The position numbers were made by a program, and so were the translations under genes. Source: Streptomyces sp. YS415 (GTDB lineage Bacteria > Actinomycetota > Actinomycetes > Streptomycetales > Streptomycetaceae). Taken from it: DNA of 64,000 nt. The notes below the pieces were generated by a model. The model did not search any database. It was not told where the DNA came from and was given only the letters and a program-made list of their open reading frames with translations. This document shows, piece after piece, positions 55,974-64,000 of the stretch; within the stretch, counting starts at the first letter, position 1; each line of letters opens with the position of its first letter. The stretch covers positions 1 to 64,000 of the forward strand of contig NZ_JAMJFL010000019.1 in NCBI RefSeq assembly GCF_023544665.1. The letters are read 5' to 3'.

Positions 55974-56207
55974 GCGGGCTCCTGTCGATGGCCGGCACCG
56001 GCGCTTTCGAGCCTAGGAGGGCCGGGCGCGGAGTGCGCGCCGGGAACCCGGCGGTCGGGTGAGCTTCATGAACGCGGACCGACAGGGCTGGCAGATCTTG
56101 CCACCCGTTCCATCAAAGTGCTGGTCAGCGACGTATCCGGCGAGGCGTCAGGTGGCGCAACAGTTCCGCAACACCCTTTTCCCTACTGGATGAGTATGGT
56201 TCCGGGC

Positions 56208-56996
56208 ATGCCTCCCACCGACCGCATCCGCGACCACGCCGGCCAGGGCGCGACCACCGTCGCCGCCCACCGCGCGCGGCGTCGGCTGCGTGCGGACCGG
56301 GCGCGCCAGCTGGCGGACCTGCTGCGTCACCAGACCCTTGCCGGCGGTTTCCCCGACGGCACCCTTCCCCACGAGTCCGCCCTCGCCGCCGACTACGGTG
56401 CCACCCGCAACACCGTCCGTGAGGCCCTGGACCTCCTGCGAGCCGAGGGTCTCGTGGCACGCCAGCCCGGCGTCGGCACCGTGGTCGTCGGCCGCAAGTA
56501 CCCCCATGGCCTCGACCGGCTGATGGGCCTCGCGGAAACCCTCCATGAACACGGCCGAGTCACCAACGAGGTCCGTACCCTGGGCCCCGCCCCGGCGCCC
56601 CACCCCGTCGCCGATCGCCTGCGGGTCCCGCCCGGCACCGAGGTCCTCTACTTCGAACGCCTGCGCCGTCTCAACGGCCTCCCCCTCTCCCTCGACCTCA
56701 CGTACATCCCGCTGGACATCGGTTCCGCCCTCCTGGGCGAGGACCTGGAGAACACCGACGTCTTCCGCCTCCTGGAGACCGTCACCGGCCGACCGCTCGG
56801 CCACGCCGAGATCACACTGGAGGCGGTCAACGCGGACGCCCACTCCGCCGCCGTACTCCAGGCGCCCCGCGGTTCGGCCGCCCTCATGCTGGAACGTCTC
56901 ACGCACCTCGCGGACGGCCGCCCGGTCGATCTGGAGTTCATCCGCTTCCGCGGCGACCGCATCTCGATGAGCGGCCTGCTGCACCGCTCCCACTGA
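56208..56996 (+). CDS. GntR-family regulator with UTRA domain
   Basis: A 262-residue regulator. The winged helix reads RARQLADLLRHQTLAGGFPDGTLPHESALAADYGATRNTVREALDLLRAEGLV; the UTRA ligand-binding domain follows (PPGTEVLYFERLRRLNGLPLSLDLTYIP). TATGGT ends 7 nt before ATG 56208, suggesting a leaderless start there; the in-frame ATG at 56190 is an alternative. It is followed after 38 bp by the ferredoxin gene and probably controls the sulfonate-type operon. Confidence 0.85.
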   Translation: MPPTDRIRDHAGQGATTVAAHRARRRLRADRARQLADLLRHQTLAGGFPDGTLPHESALAADYGATRNTVREALDLLRAEGLVARQPGVGTVVVGRKYPHGLDRLMGLAETLHEHGRVTNEVRTLGPAPAPHPVADRLRVPPGTEVLYFERLRRLNGLPLSLDLTYIPLDIGSALLGEDLENTDVFRLLETVTGRPLGHAEITLEAVNADAHSAAVLQAPRGSAALMLERLTHLADGRPVDLEFIRFRGDRISMSGLLHRSH

Positions 56997-57034
56997 CCCA
57001 CCTTTCCCCGAGTCCGACATCCCTGGAGTCAGCC

Positions 57035-57262
57035 ATGCCCTTGGCGCCCCAGCGGGCCGACGTGCCCGTGACCATCGACGAGTCGAAGTGCATCGACGGC
57101 TGCACGCTGTGCGTGGACATGTGCCCGCTGGACTCCCTCGCCATCGACACCAGCAGCGGCAAGGCCTACATGCACGTCGACGAGTGCTGGTACTGCGGCC
57201 CGTGCGCGGCCCGCTGCCCCACCGGAGCCGTCACGGTCAACATGCCCTACCTGCTCCGGTGA
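57035..57262 (+). CDS. 8-Cys (two [4Fe-4S]) ferredoxin, AprB/AsfB-like
   Basis: A 75-residue ferredoxin. Cluster motifs are C19-x3-C23-x2-C26-x3-C30-P and C51-x2-C54-x2-C57-x3-C61-P. The first has an extra residue compared with CxxCxxC, as in the beta subunit of APS reductase. It precedes SsuABC-like genes and an AprA-like flavoprotein, an arrangement described for the asf genes of Pseudomonas putida arylsulfonate desulfonation. It should shuttle electrons to or from the flavoprotein at 60258. Confidence 0.87.
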   Translation: MPLAPQRADVPVTIDESKCIDGCTLCVDMCPLDSLAIDTSSGKAYMHVDECWYCGPCAARCPTGAVTVNMPYLLR

Positions 57263-57276
57263 AAGGTCCCGCCTCC

Positions 57277-58614
57277 ATGCATCGCTCGGCATTCGCCGCC
57301 TGCGCGGTCGTCCTCCTGCTCCCCCTCGGGGCGTGCGGCACCGCGGCGGGTGACAGCTCCACCGTCACGGTCACCGTCGGCTACCAGTCCAAGACCATCA
57401 ACACGGTCACGGCAGGCACCCTGCTCCGCTCCCTGGGCTACTTCGAGAAGCAGCTCAACTCCCTGGACGACGGGGTCACGTACAAGGTCGCCTGGCAGGA
57501 CTACGCCACCGGCGCCCCGATCACCGCCCAGATGACCGCCGGGAAGATCGACATCGGTTCGATGGGCGACTTCCCCCTGCTCATCAACGCCGCCCGCGGC
57601 AAGCAGCTCGGCCGCCCCACCCACCTGGTCTCGGTCACCGGCTACAACCTGCGCGGCGGCCTCAACACCATTGTCACGGCCCCCGATTCGGGGCTCACCT
57701 CGCTGCAGGACCTCAAGGGCAAGCAGGTCTCCACCAGCGTCGGATCCGCCGCCGACGGCACGCTCGTACGGGCTCTGCAACGCGCCGGCATCGACCCCGC
57801 CGAGGACATCGAGAAGCTCAACCAGCAGCCGGCGGTGGGCGCTTCGGCCCTGGCCTCGGGCAGTGCGGACGCCCTGTCGCAGTTCGTCGCCTGGCCCGGT
57901 CTGCTCGCCCACCAGGGCAAGGCGAAGGCCCTGTACGACGGCGCCCAGCTGAACCTGCCCACCTTCCACGGCGTCACCGTGCGCCAGGACTTCGCCAAGG
58001 AGCGGCCCCGCGTGCTGGAGGCGTTCCTCGCCGCCCAGGCGCAGGCCACCGACTACCTCAACGACCGTCCCGTGGCCGCCGCCGAGAAGGTCGCCGAGGT
58101 CACCGGGCTGCCCGCCGAGGTCGTCTACCTCTACAACGGCGCCCACGGCATCGCCACCTTCGACCCGGCCCTCAAGCCGCGGCTCGTCTCCGCGCTGGAG
58201 GAGGACGTGGCGGTCCTGAAGAGCGCCAAGCTGACCGGTGACGTGGACGTGGACTCCTTCGTCGACGACCGGTACGTGAAGAAGGCGCTCGGAGCGTCGT
58301 ACGCCAAGCGCCTGGCCTCCGCTCCCCCGGCCGCCGCGGGCGAAGTGTGGGCCAAGGGCGCGACACGGACACGGGCCTTCGAGTCCCCCGAGGAACTGCT
58401 CGCTCATGTGGCGGCCCACCGGGACACGCTCCGCGCCGCCTACGTTCCCGACGCCACCACCGGCACCCTGTGGTTCGCGGACAAGGCGGTGTGGGTGGCC
58501 GACGGTGAGCGCCTGGCGCCGTTCGTCGCCCCGGCGACCGCACGGGCCTACGTCGAGGCCCACAAGGGCGCCCGGATCATCACTTACGCCGACGCCCTGG
58601 AGCGTGCCTCGTGA
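57277..58614 (+). CDS. SsuA/NMT1-type substrate-binding lipoprotein with a C-terminal NosL-like domain
   Basis: A 445-residue lipoprotein. The signal peptide ends in the lipobox LGAC at about residue 19. Residues 30-350 are a periplasmic-binding fold (VTVTVGYQSKTINTVTAGTLLRSLGYFEKQL; IDIGSMGDFPLLINAA) of the SsuA/TauA/NMT1 type. Residues about 368-445 (PEELLAHVAAHRDTLRAAY, GTLWFADKAVWVADGERL, then AYVEAHKGARIITYADALE) resemble the NosL copper-chaperone fold. It is coupled to the permease by a 4-bp overlap. It probably binds a sulfonate; the extra domain is unusual. Confidence 0.8.
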   Translation: MHRSAFAACAVVLLLPLGACGTAAGDSSTVTVTVGYQSKTINTVTAGTLLRSLGYFEKQLNSLDDGVTYKVAWQDYATGAPITAQMTAGKIDIGSMGDFPLLINAARGKQLGRPTHLVSVTGYNLRGGLNTIVTAPDSGLTSLQDLKGKQVSTSVGSAADGTLVRALQRAGIDPAEDIEKLNQQPAVGASALASGSADALSQFVAWPGLLAHQGKAKALYDGAQLNLPTFHGVTVRQDFAKERPRVLEAFLAAQAQATDYLNDRPVAAAEKVAEVTGLPAEVVYLYNGAHGIATFDPALKPRLVSALEEDVAVLKSAKLTGDVDVDSFVDDRYVKKALGASYAKRLASAPPAAAGEVWAKGATRTRAFESPEELLAHVAAHRDTLRAAYVPDATTGTLWFADKAVWVADGERLAPFVAPATARAYVEAHKGARIITYADALERAS

Positions 58615-59495
58615 GCCGCACCCCGCCGCGCGCCGCCAGATACGCCCTGCGGACCACCGCTGTCGCGGGCGCCCTGGGCCTGTGGCAGCTGCTGACCGCC
58701 AAGGACGTCGACGTGTGGCTGCGCTTCTCGCAGTTCCCCACCGTCACCGACGTGGCCGGCGCCTTCGCCGACCGGCTGTCCGGGCCCGACTACTGGACGG
58801 ATCTCACCGACAGCCTCACCCGCATCCTGAGCGGTTTCCTGCTCGCCGCGGTGCTGGGCGTGGCCACGGGCGTGCTCGTGGCCCGCTCGCCACTCGCCGA
58901 GGACCTGCTCGGCCCGCTGCTGGAAGTCGTCCGCCCGATCCCGGCCATCGCCCTGGTGCCCGTCGCGATCCTGCTGTTCCCCTCCAACGAACAGGGGATC
59001 GTCTTCATCACCTTCACCGCCGCCTTCTTCCCGGTCCTGGTCTCCACCCGGCACGCGGTGCGCGCCCTGTCTCCCGTGTGGGAGGAGGCGGTGCGCACCC
59101 TGGGCGGTGGCCGGCTGCGGATCCTCGGCTCGGTCGTCCTGCCCGGCGCACTGCCCGGTGTCTTCGGCGGGCTCTCGGTCGGCATCGGCGTCTCGTGGAT
59201 CTGCGTGATCTCCGCCGAGATGATCTCCGGGCAGTACGGGGTGGGCTACCGCACCTGGCAGGACTACACGGTCGTGGACTACCCCGGTGTCTTCGTCGGC
59301 ATGGTCACCATCGGTGTGCTCGGCTGGCTCACCTCCACGGCCGTCGAGCTGCTGGGCCGCCGGCTGACCAGCTGGCTGCCGCGTACCTCGTACGTCCCCG
59401 GTGGGCGGCCCCCGAGGCGGGCGCGCGACGCCGGCCCCCTCGCCCCCGCCGGCCCCACCACCAAGGAGAACGTGCCCCATGACCAGCTCGTCTGA
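58611..59495 (+). CDS. ABC transporter permease, SsuC/TauC type
   Basis: A 294-residue permease with about six helices and the EAA-type coupling loop (EEAVRTLGGGRLRILGSVVLPGALP). It also shows the NrtB/SsuC-like signature VSWICVISAEMISGQYGVGYRTWQ. It starts with GTG overlapping the SBP stop and itself overlaps the ATPase gene by 17 bp. It pairs with the SBP and ATPase for uptake. Confidence 0.92.
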   Translation: MSRTPPRAARYALRTTAVAGALGLWQLLTAKDVDVWLRFSQFPTVTDVAGAFADRLSGPDYWTDLTDSLTRILSGFLLAAVLGVATGVLVARSPLAEDLLGPLLEVVRPIPAIALVPVAILLFPSNEQGIVFITFTAAFFPVLVSTRHAVRALSPVWEEAVRTLGGGRLRILGSVVLPGALPGVFGGLSVGIGVSWICVISAEMISGQYGVGYRTWQDYTVVDYPGVFVGMVTIGVLGWLTSTAVELLGRRLTSWLPRTSYVPGGRPPRRARDAGPLAPAGPTTKENVPHDQLV

Positions 59496-60246
59496 CGTGC
59501 GTTCCCCCGCTCGCACCGGTGCCCGGCTCGCCCTGCGCGGTGCCGACCTGGGACGGCCCGGAGCACCCGTGCTCCAGGATGTGGACCTCCAGGTGGCCCC
59601 CGGCGAGATCCTCACCGTGGTCGGCCCTTCCGGCTGCGGCAAGTCGACGCTGCTGCGCACGCTGGCCGGGCTGCTGGCGCCCCTCGCCGGAGAAGTCGTC
59701 CAGGACGCGGGCCCGCTGACGGGCCCCGCCGCCGACCGGGCGCTGATCTTCCAGGAGGACGCCCTGCTGCCCTGGCGCACCCTGCGCGCGAACGTCGAAC
59801 TGCCCCTCGCCATCAAGGGGGTGGGGCGCCTCGAGCGCCGTGCCCAGGCCGACTTCTGGCTCACCCGCGTCGGGTTGAGCGACCAGGCCCGGCAACTGCC
59901 GCACCGCGTCTCGGGCGGACAGCGCCAGCGCGCCCAACTGGCCCGTGCCCTCGCGGGAGCACCTCGCGCCGTGCTGATGGACGAACCGTTCGGCGCCCTC
60001 GACGCCCAGACCCGGGCCGGCATGCAGGACATGCTGGTGGAGGTGTGGCACGGCACCGGCGCCACCGTCGTCTTCGTCACGCACGACGTGGACGAGGCCC
60101 TGTTCCTCGGCGACCGCCTTGCCCTGCTGGGCTCGGGCCGCCTGATCGCCGTACGGGACGTACCGCGCCCGCGGGAGCGTGCCGCCCTCGACGACCCGGC
60201 GCGGCTCGCCCTGCGGCGCGACATCCTCACCTCCCTCGGTTCTTGA
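59479..60246 (+). CDS. ABC transporter ATP-binding protein, SsuB/TauB type
   Basis: A 255-residue ATPase: Walker A VVGPSGCGKSTLLRTLAGLL, Q-loop IFQEDALLPWRTLRANVELPL, signature VSGGQRQRAQLARAL, Walker B VLMDEPFGALDAQT and switch VFVTHDVDEALFL. The Q-loop context LLPW is typical of the nitrate/sulfonate/taurine family. AAGGAGAAC precedes the ATG. The start overlaps the permease. Confidence 0.94.
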   Translation: MTSSSDVRSPARTGARLALRGADLGRPGAPVLQDVDLQVAPGEILTVVGPSGCGKSTLLRTLAGLLAPLAGEVVQDAGPLTGPAADRALIFQEDALLPWRTLRANVELPLAIKGVGRLERRAQADFWLTRVGLSDQARQLPHRVSGGQRQRAQLARALAGAPRAVLMDEPFGALDAQTRAGMQDMLVEVWHGTGATVVFVTHDVDEALFLGDRLALLGSGRLIAVRDVPRPRERAALDDPARLALRRDILTSLGS

Positions 60247-60257
60247 AAGGCACTTTG

Positions 60258-63032
60258 GTGAACACCCCTGTGCGGATCCCGGACGTCACCGACGCCGAGG
60301 AACTGACCTGCGACGTCCTGGTCATCGGCGGCGGCACCGCCGGCACGATGGCGGCGCTGACCGCCGCCGAGCGGGGCGCGGACGTCCTGCTGCTGGAGAA
60401 GGCGCACGTGCGCCACTCCGGCGCGCTCGCCATGGGCATGGACGGCGTCAACAACGCGGTCGTCCCCGGCCGCGCCGAGCCCGACGACTACGTCGCCGAG
60501 ATCACCCGCGCCAACGACGGCATCGTGGACCAGTCCACGGTGCGCCAGACCGCCACCCGCGGCTTCGCCATGGTGCAGCGCCTGGAGTCCTACGGGGTCA
60601 AGTTCGAGAAGGACGAGCACGGCGAGTACGCGGTCCGCCAGGTCCACCGCTCCGGCTCGTACGTGCTGCCGATGCCGGAGGGCAAGGACGTCAAGAAGGT
60701 CCTGTACCGGCAGTTGCGGCGGCGCGAGATGCGGGAGCGGATCCGCATCGAGAACCGGGTCATGCCGGTGCGGGTGCTCACGGCGCAGGGGCGGGCCGTG
60801 GGAGCGGTCGGCCTCCACACCCGCACCGGTGCCTTCGTCACCGTCCGCGCGGGCGCGGTGATCCTGGCGACCGGCGCCTGCGGCCGCCTCGGCCTGCCCG
60901 CCTCCGGCTACCTGTACGGCACGTACGAGAACCCGACCAACGCCGGCGACGGTTACGCCATGGCCTACCACGCGGGCGCCGAGCTCACCGGCATCGAGTG
61001 CTTCCAGATCAACCCGCTGATCAAGGACTACAACGGCCCGGCCTGCGCGTACGTCGCCAACCCCTTCGGCGGCTACCAGGTCAACCGGCACGGCGAACGC
61101 TTCGTCGACTCCGACTACTGGTCGGGCCGGATGATGGCCGAGTTCGCGGCGGAGCTGGCCGGTGACCGGGGCCCGGTCTACCTGAAGCTGAGCCATCTGC
61201 CGGAGGAGTCGATCACGGCACTGGAGTCGATCCTGCACTCCACCGAGCGCCCGACCCGCGGCACCTTCCACGCGGGCCGCGGCCACGACTACCGCACCCA
61301 CGACGTCGAGATGCACATCTCCGAGATCGGGCTGTGCGGCGGCCATTCGGCGTCCGGGGTACGGGTCGACGACCACGCCCGTACGACCGTCCCCCGGCTG
61401 TACGCGGCCGGGGACCTGGCCTGCGTGCCGCACAACTACATGATCGGCGCGTTCGTCTTCGGAGACCTGGCCGGCGCCGACGCGGCCCAGTACCGGCCGT
61501 ACACCGGGGAGTTGCCCCTCGATCAGCTCCGGTCCGCGCACGAGCTGATCTACCGGCCGCTGCGCCACCCCGACGGGCCGCCACAGCCCCAGGTCGAGTA
61601 CAAGCTGCGGCGTTTCGTGAACGACTACGTGGCGCCCCCGAAGTCCGGGGCCCGGCTCTCCCTGGCCCTGGAGGCGTTCGAGCGGATGCGCGCCGACATC
61701 GCGGCCATGGGCGCCCGCACCCCGCACGAGCTGATGCGCTGCGCCGAGGTCACCTTCATCCGGGACTGCGCGGAGATGGCCGCGCGGTCGTCCCTGGCCC
61801 GCACGGAGTCCCGCTGGGGCCTCTACCACGATCGCCTCGACCATCCGCACCGGGACGACGCGTCCTGGTTCCACCACCTGGATCTGCGCAAGTCCCCCAC
61901 GGGCGCGATGGAGTTCACGGCCCGTCCGGTGGCTCCCTATCTCGTGCCGGTCGAGGAGTTCAGTCCGGTCGGCGGTCCCTCACGCCCCCTCGGCGAGATC
62001 CACCCGCACCAGGTGGCGACCGCAGGCGCCCGGGAGGCGGCACCGGTGGCGGCACGGCCGGCGCAACCCGCGACCGGTACTCCCGACCGGTCCGGCACCG
62101 ACGCGGGCCCGTCGGCCACACCACGTCTGCTCGAACTCCTCGCCCTCGCGGAGAACGAACCTGAGCTCGGCCTGCTTACGCCCTACTTGACCGACGCCGA
62201 CCCCACCGTCCGCCGCACGGCGGTCACCGTCCTGACGGAGACGGTGCCACCGGGCACCGGACCCGCTCTGGCCGCCGCGCTCGCCGACACCGACGCCGAG
62301 GTCCGCTCCACGGCGGCGGCCTCACTGCGGGAAGTGGTCGAGACACTGACCCCCGAACCGGCACTGCGCGACGGCCTCGCCGCCGCCCTGACCACGGCCG
62401 ACCCCCTCGCCCGGGCCGCCGCGCTGGACGCCCTGCGCGTCCTGCGGCTCGGGGAGACCGGGCTCTTCGTGACGCTGCTGGCCGACCCCGACATCGCCGT
62501 CCGGCTCGCTGCCGTGCGCGCTCTCGTGTCGGTCGACGCCACCGCCGAGCTGGCCCGGGCGGCCACCGCCGACCCGTCCCGGGAGGTCCGCGTCGCCCTG
62601 GCGAAGGCCCTGGCCACCGTGCCGGACCGAGAGCGCGGGGACGCCCCGGCGGACGGTTCCGGACCAGGCGCGGCCACCGCCGCTCTCGCCGAACTCATCG
62701 CAGACGCGGACGCTTTGGTGCGTGCGGCCGCCTTCGAAGCGCTGGGCACGACCGGTTGCCCGCCCGGCGTGACCCCACGCGCGGTGGCGGCCCTGGCCGA
62801 CCCGGCCTGGCAGGTCCGGGCGGGAGCGGCCACCGCGCTGGCGCTCGCGGACCCCGGGCATGCCGTCCCCGCCCTCGCCAAGGCGCTCGCCGAACCGAAC
62901 GCCGATGTCCGCAAGGCCGCCGTGACGGCGCTGACCCGGCACCGCGTCACCGAGGACGTCCGAGCGGCTCTGGCCACGGCGACGACGGACCCGGACGCCG
63001 ACGTCAGGGCCTTGGCGGCCCGGGCGCTGTGA
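60258..63032 (+). CDS. AprA/AsfA-like flavoprotein fused to C-terminal HEAT repeats
   Basis: A 924-residue protein. Residues about 15-600 form a fumarate-reductase/APS-reductase-type flavoprotein: LVIGGGTAGTMAALTAAERGADVLLLEKAHVRHSG, then NPTNAGDGYAMAYHAGAELTG, HISEIGLCGGHSASGV and RLYAAGDLACVPHNYMIGAF. The short EKAHVRHSGALAMGMDGVN stretch parallels AprA. Residues about 620-924 are HEAT/PBS-lyase-like repeats (LLTPYLTDADPTVRRTAVTVL repeated several times). With the 8-Cys ferredoxin it should form a two-component redox enzyme; the asf system of P. putida is the closest analogue I know. GTG start with GAAAGG upstream. Confidence 0.85.
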   Translation: MNTPVRIPDVTDAEELTCDVLVIGGGTAGTMAALTAAERGADVLLLEKAHVRHSGALAMGMDGVNNAVVPGRAEPDDYVAEITRANDGIVDQSTVRQTATRGFAMVQRLESYGVKFEKDEHGEYAVRQVHRSGSYVLPMPEGKDVKKVLYRQLRRREMRERIRIENRVMPVRVLTAQGRAVGAVGLHTRTGAFVTVRAGAVILATGACGRLGLPASGYLYGTYENPTNAGDGYAMAYHAGAELTGIECFQINPLIKDYNGPACAYVANPFGGYQVNRHGERFVDSDYWSGRMMAEFAAELAGDRGPVYLKLSHLPEESITALESILHSTERPTRGTFHAGRGHDYRTHDVEMHISEIGLCGGHSASGVRVDDHARTTVPRLYAAGDLACVPHNYMIGAFVFGDLAGADAAQYRPYTGELPLDQLRSAHELIYRPLRHPDGPPQPQVEYKLRRFVNDYVAPPKSGARLSLALEAFERMRADIAAMGARTPHELMRCAEVTFIRDCAEMAARSSLARTESRWGLYHDRLDHPHRDDASWFHHLDLRKSPTGAMEFTARPVAPYLVPVEEFSPVGGPSRPLGEIHPHQVATAGAREAAPVAARPAQPATGTPDRSGTDAGPSATPRLLELLALAENEPELGLLTPYLTDADPTVRRTAVTVLTETVPPGTGPALAAALADTDAEVRSTAAASLREVVETLTPEPALRDGLAAALTTADPLARAAALDALRVLRLGETGLFVTLLADPDIAVRLAAVRALVSVDATAELARAATADPSREVRVALAKALATVPDRERGDAPADGSGPGAATAALAELIADADALVRAAAFEALGTTGCPPGVTPRAVAALADPAWQVRAGAATALALADPGHAVPALAKALAEPNADVRKAAVTALTRHRVTEDVRAALATATTDPDADVRALAARAL

Positions 63033-63054
63033 CGGCGGTGGGGCACCGGCCGCG

Positions 63055-64000
63055 TCAGACGACGGTCACCGGGTGCCGCACCACCCCGTCGAACAGATAG
63101 CCCTGCGCGTTGGGCACGGCGACGTCCGGCTGGGTACGGCCCGCCGTGTCGGTGGCGCGGGCCAGCAGATGGGTGGCGCCGGGCCGGTCCGGCCGCCAGG
63201 CGACGGACCAGCGGGTCCAGGTGTGCGCCCGAGGCCGGTCGTGCAGCCTGGCCCGCCGCCAGCTCGCCCCGCCGTCGGTGCTGACCTCGACCTGCGTCAC
63301 GGCGCCGGCGCCCGACCAGGACCGGCCGCGCAGCACATGCCCCTGTCCGGCGGGGAAGGTGGCCCCGGTCGCCACCTCGAAGGCACTCTTGATCGTCTGC
63401 CGGGTCAGCGGCGCGCTGCCCTCCGCCGGGTACGCGGGCCCGAACAGTCGGTAGAAGGCCGTGTTCCAGGGGGAGAACAGCGGCTCGGCGGACACCTCGA
63501 TGTCACCGACCCACTTGATCGACGCGATCCCCACCCAGGAGGGCACCAGCACCCGCACGGGATACCCGTGGTCGTAGGGCAGCGGTTCGCCGTTCATCTC
63601 GTACGCGAGCAGGACGTCGTCCAGCGCCTTGGCCAGCGGCAGCGGCCGGCGCACCCGGCCCAGGCTCTCCCCGCCGCTGAGGTACTCGGCGTCCAGGCCA
63701 CGCGGCTGGACGTCCACCGCACGAGAGGACAGCCCCGCCCTGCGCAGTACGTCGGCCAGCCGCACCCCGCGCCAGCGGGCGACGCCGATCGCGCCCAGCG
63801 TCCAGGGGGTGCCGGTGACCGTCTCGCCCTGCTGGGTCGTGTAGGAGGAGCGGCCGTTCCCGGCGCACTCCACGAACGCGGTCCGGGTGACGGCGGGCAG
63901 GGCGCGCAGATCGTCGTAGCCGAACTCCACCGGCCTGTCCTCGCCGGGCGCGCTCCGCAGCCCGGTGCCCCACAGCCGCAGCCGCCAGTCGTGGGCGTCC
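63055..64000 (-). CDS. Sulfite-oxidase-type molybdopterin enzyme, N terminus outside window
   Basis: At least 315 residues are visible. The molybdopterin domain shows TRTAFVECAGNGRSSY with the Mo-ligand cysteine, GVARWRGVRLADVLRRAGL and YEMNGEPLPYDHGYPVRVLVPSWVGIASIKWVGDIEV. The C-terminal dimerisation domain has TRQTIKSAFEVATGATFPAG, VEVSTDGGASWRRA and WTRWSVAWRP. This is the SUOX fold. The gene converges on the AprA/AsfA-like gene with a 22-bp gap, which suggests a role in oxidising sulfite released by desulfonation. The frame continues beyond 64000, so the start is not seen. Confidence 0.88.
   Translation of the reverse strand, partial: DAHDWRLRLWGTGLRSAPGEDRPVEFGYDDLRALPAVTRTAFVECAGNGRSSYTTQQGETVTGTPWTLGAIGVARWRGVRLADVLRRAGLSSRAVDVQPRGLDAEYLSGGESLGRVRRPLPLAKALDDVLLAYEMNGEPLPYDHGYPVRVLVPSWVGIASIKWVGDIEVSAEPLFSPWNTAFYRLFGPAYPAEGSAPLTRQTIKSAFEVATGATFPAGQGHVLRGRSWSGAGAVTQVEVSTDGGASWRRARLHDRPRAHTWTRWSVAWRPDRPGATHLLARATDTAGRTQPDVAVPNAQGYLFDGVVRHPVTVV

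Noticed and set aside
58584..61877. A 1097-codon minus-strand open frame opposite the ABC transporter and flavoprotein
   Set aside because: The plus-strand proteins carry intact Walker, permease and flavin motifs; the minus frame is low-complexity.
1..64000. Mobile elements, prophage or integrated plasmid genes
   Set aside because: No transposase, integrase, terminal repeats or att-like duplication next to a tRNA were seen on either strand.

Overview
This window is Streptomyces-type chromosomal DNA. It has very high G+C, GTG starts and 4-bp ATGA/GTGA overlaps are common, several genes look leaderless, and the gene families are typical of Streptomyces. I see no insertion sequence, CRISPR array, tRNA or rRNA.

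Layout. 0-9.6 kb (mostly minus strand): an SRPBCC/ArsR/SRPBCC operon with a nested palindromic operator, a YihY membrane protein, a three-gene signalling operon (PP2C phosphatase, cobalamin-binding protein, STAS protein), then plus-strand hypotheticals and a DUF2945/DUF3140 pair. 9.6-32.6 kb: a light-induced carotenoid region. It holds crtEIB plus a Rieske protein, crtY, the displaced pair crtTU, a photolyase, oxidoreductases, a MarR/MmpL pair, and the regulatory genes litR, litQ and litS with a DUF4397 protein, a class F sortase, a zinc-motif anti-sigma candidate and a lipoprotein. 32.6-40.1 kb: a GntR/lipocalin-like/GMC operon, a methyltransferase, RidA and a LysR regulator. 40.2-43.1 kb: a cobalamin riboswitch followed by cbiMNQO cobalt transport. 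43-56 kb: housekeeping and accessory genes (GNATs, cupin, carboxylesterase, FUSC transporter, M15 peptidase, a TetR/MFS/acetyltransferase unit with paired operators, RidA/HxlR, F420-type reductase). 56-64 kb: a GntR regulator and a sulfonate-type operon (8-Cys ferredoxin, SsuABC-like transporter, AprA/AsfA-like flavoprotein fused to HEAT repeats) that converges on a sulfite-oxidase-like gene cut by the window end.

How the parts work together. In S. coelicolor, LitR and the ECF sigma factor LitS switch on carotenoid genes in light. Here I read a repeated element, GCATCCG-N17-GAAG, at seven sites, with two weaker variants. All lie in the 9.6-30.5 kb region. Eight of the nine stand upstream of genes: crtE, litQ-crtY, crtT-crtU, the photolyase, an epimerase-like gene, the DUF4397 gene, an amine-oxidase-like gene and DUF4383. 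The ninth points into a short terminator-bounded stretch that may be a small RNA. I interpret these as LitS promoters, which would make the whole block one light regulon.

A second theme is cobalamin. LitR carries a B12-type sensor domain. The 3.1-6.4 kb operon encodes another protein with the W-x9-EH motif known from CarH-type B12 photoreceptors, but coupled to a PP2C phosphatase and a STAS protein instead of a DNA-binding domain. The B12-controlled cobalt importer lies in the same window.
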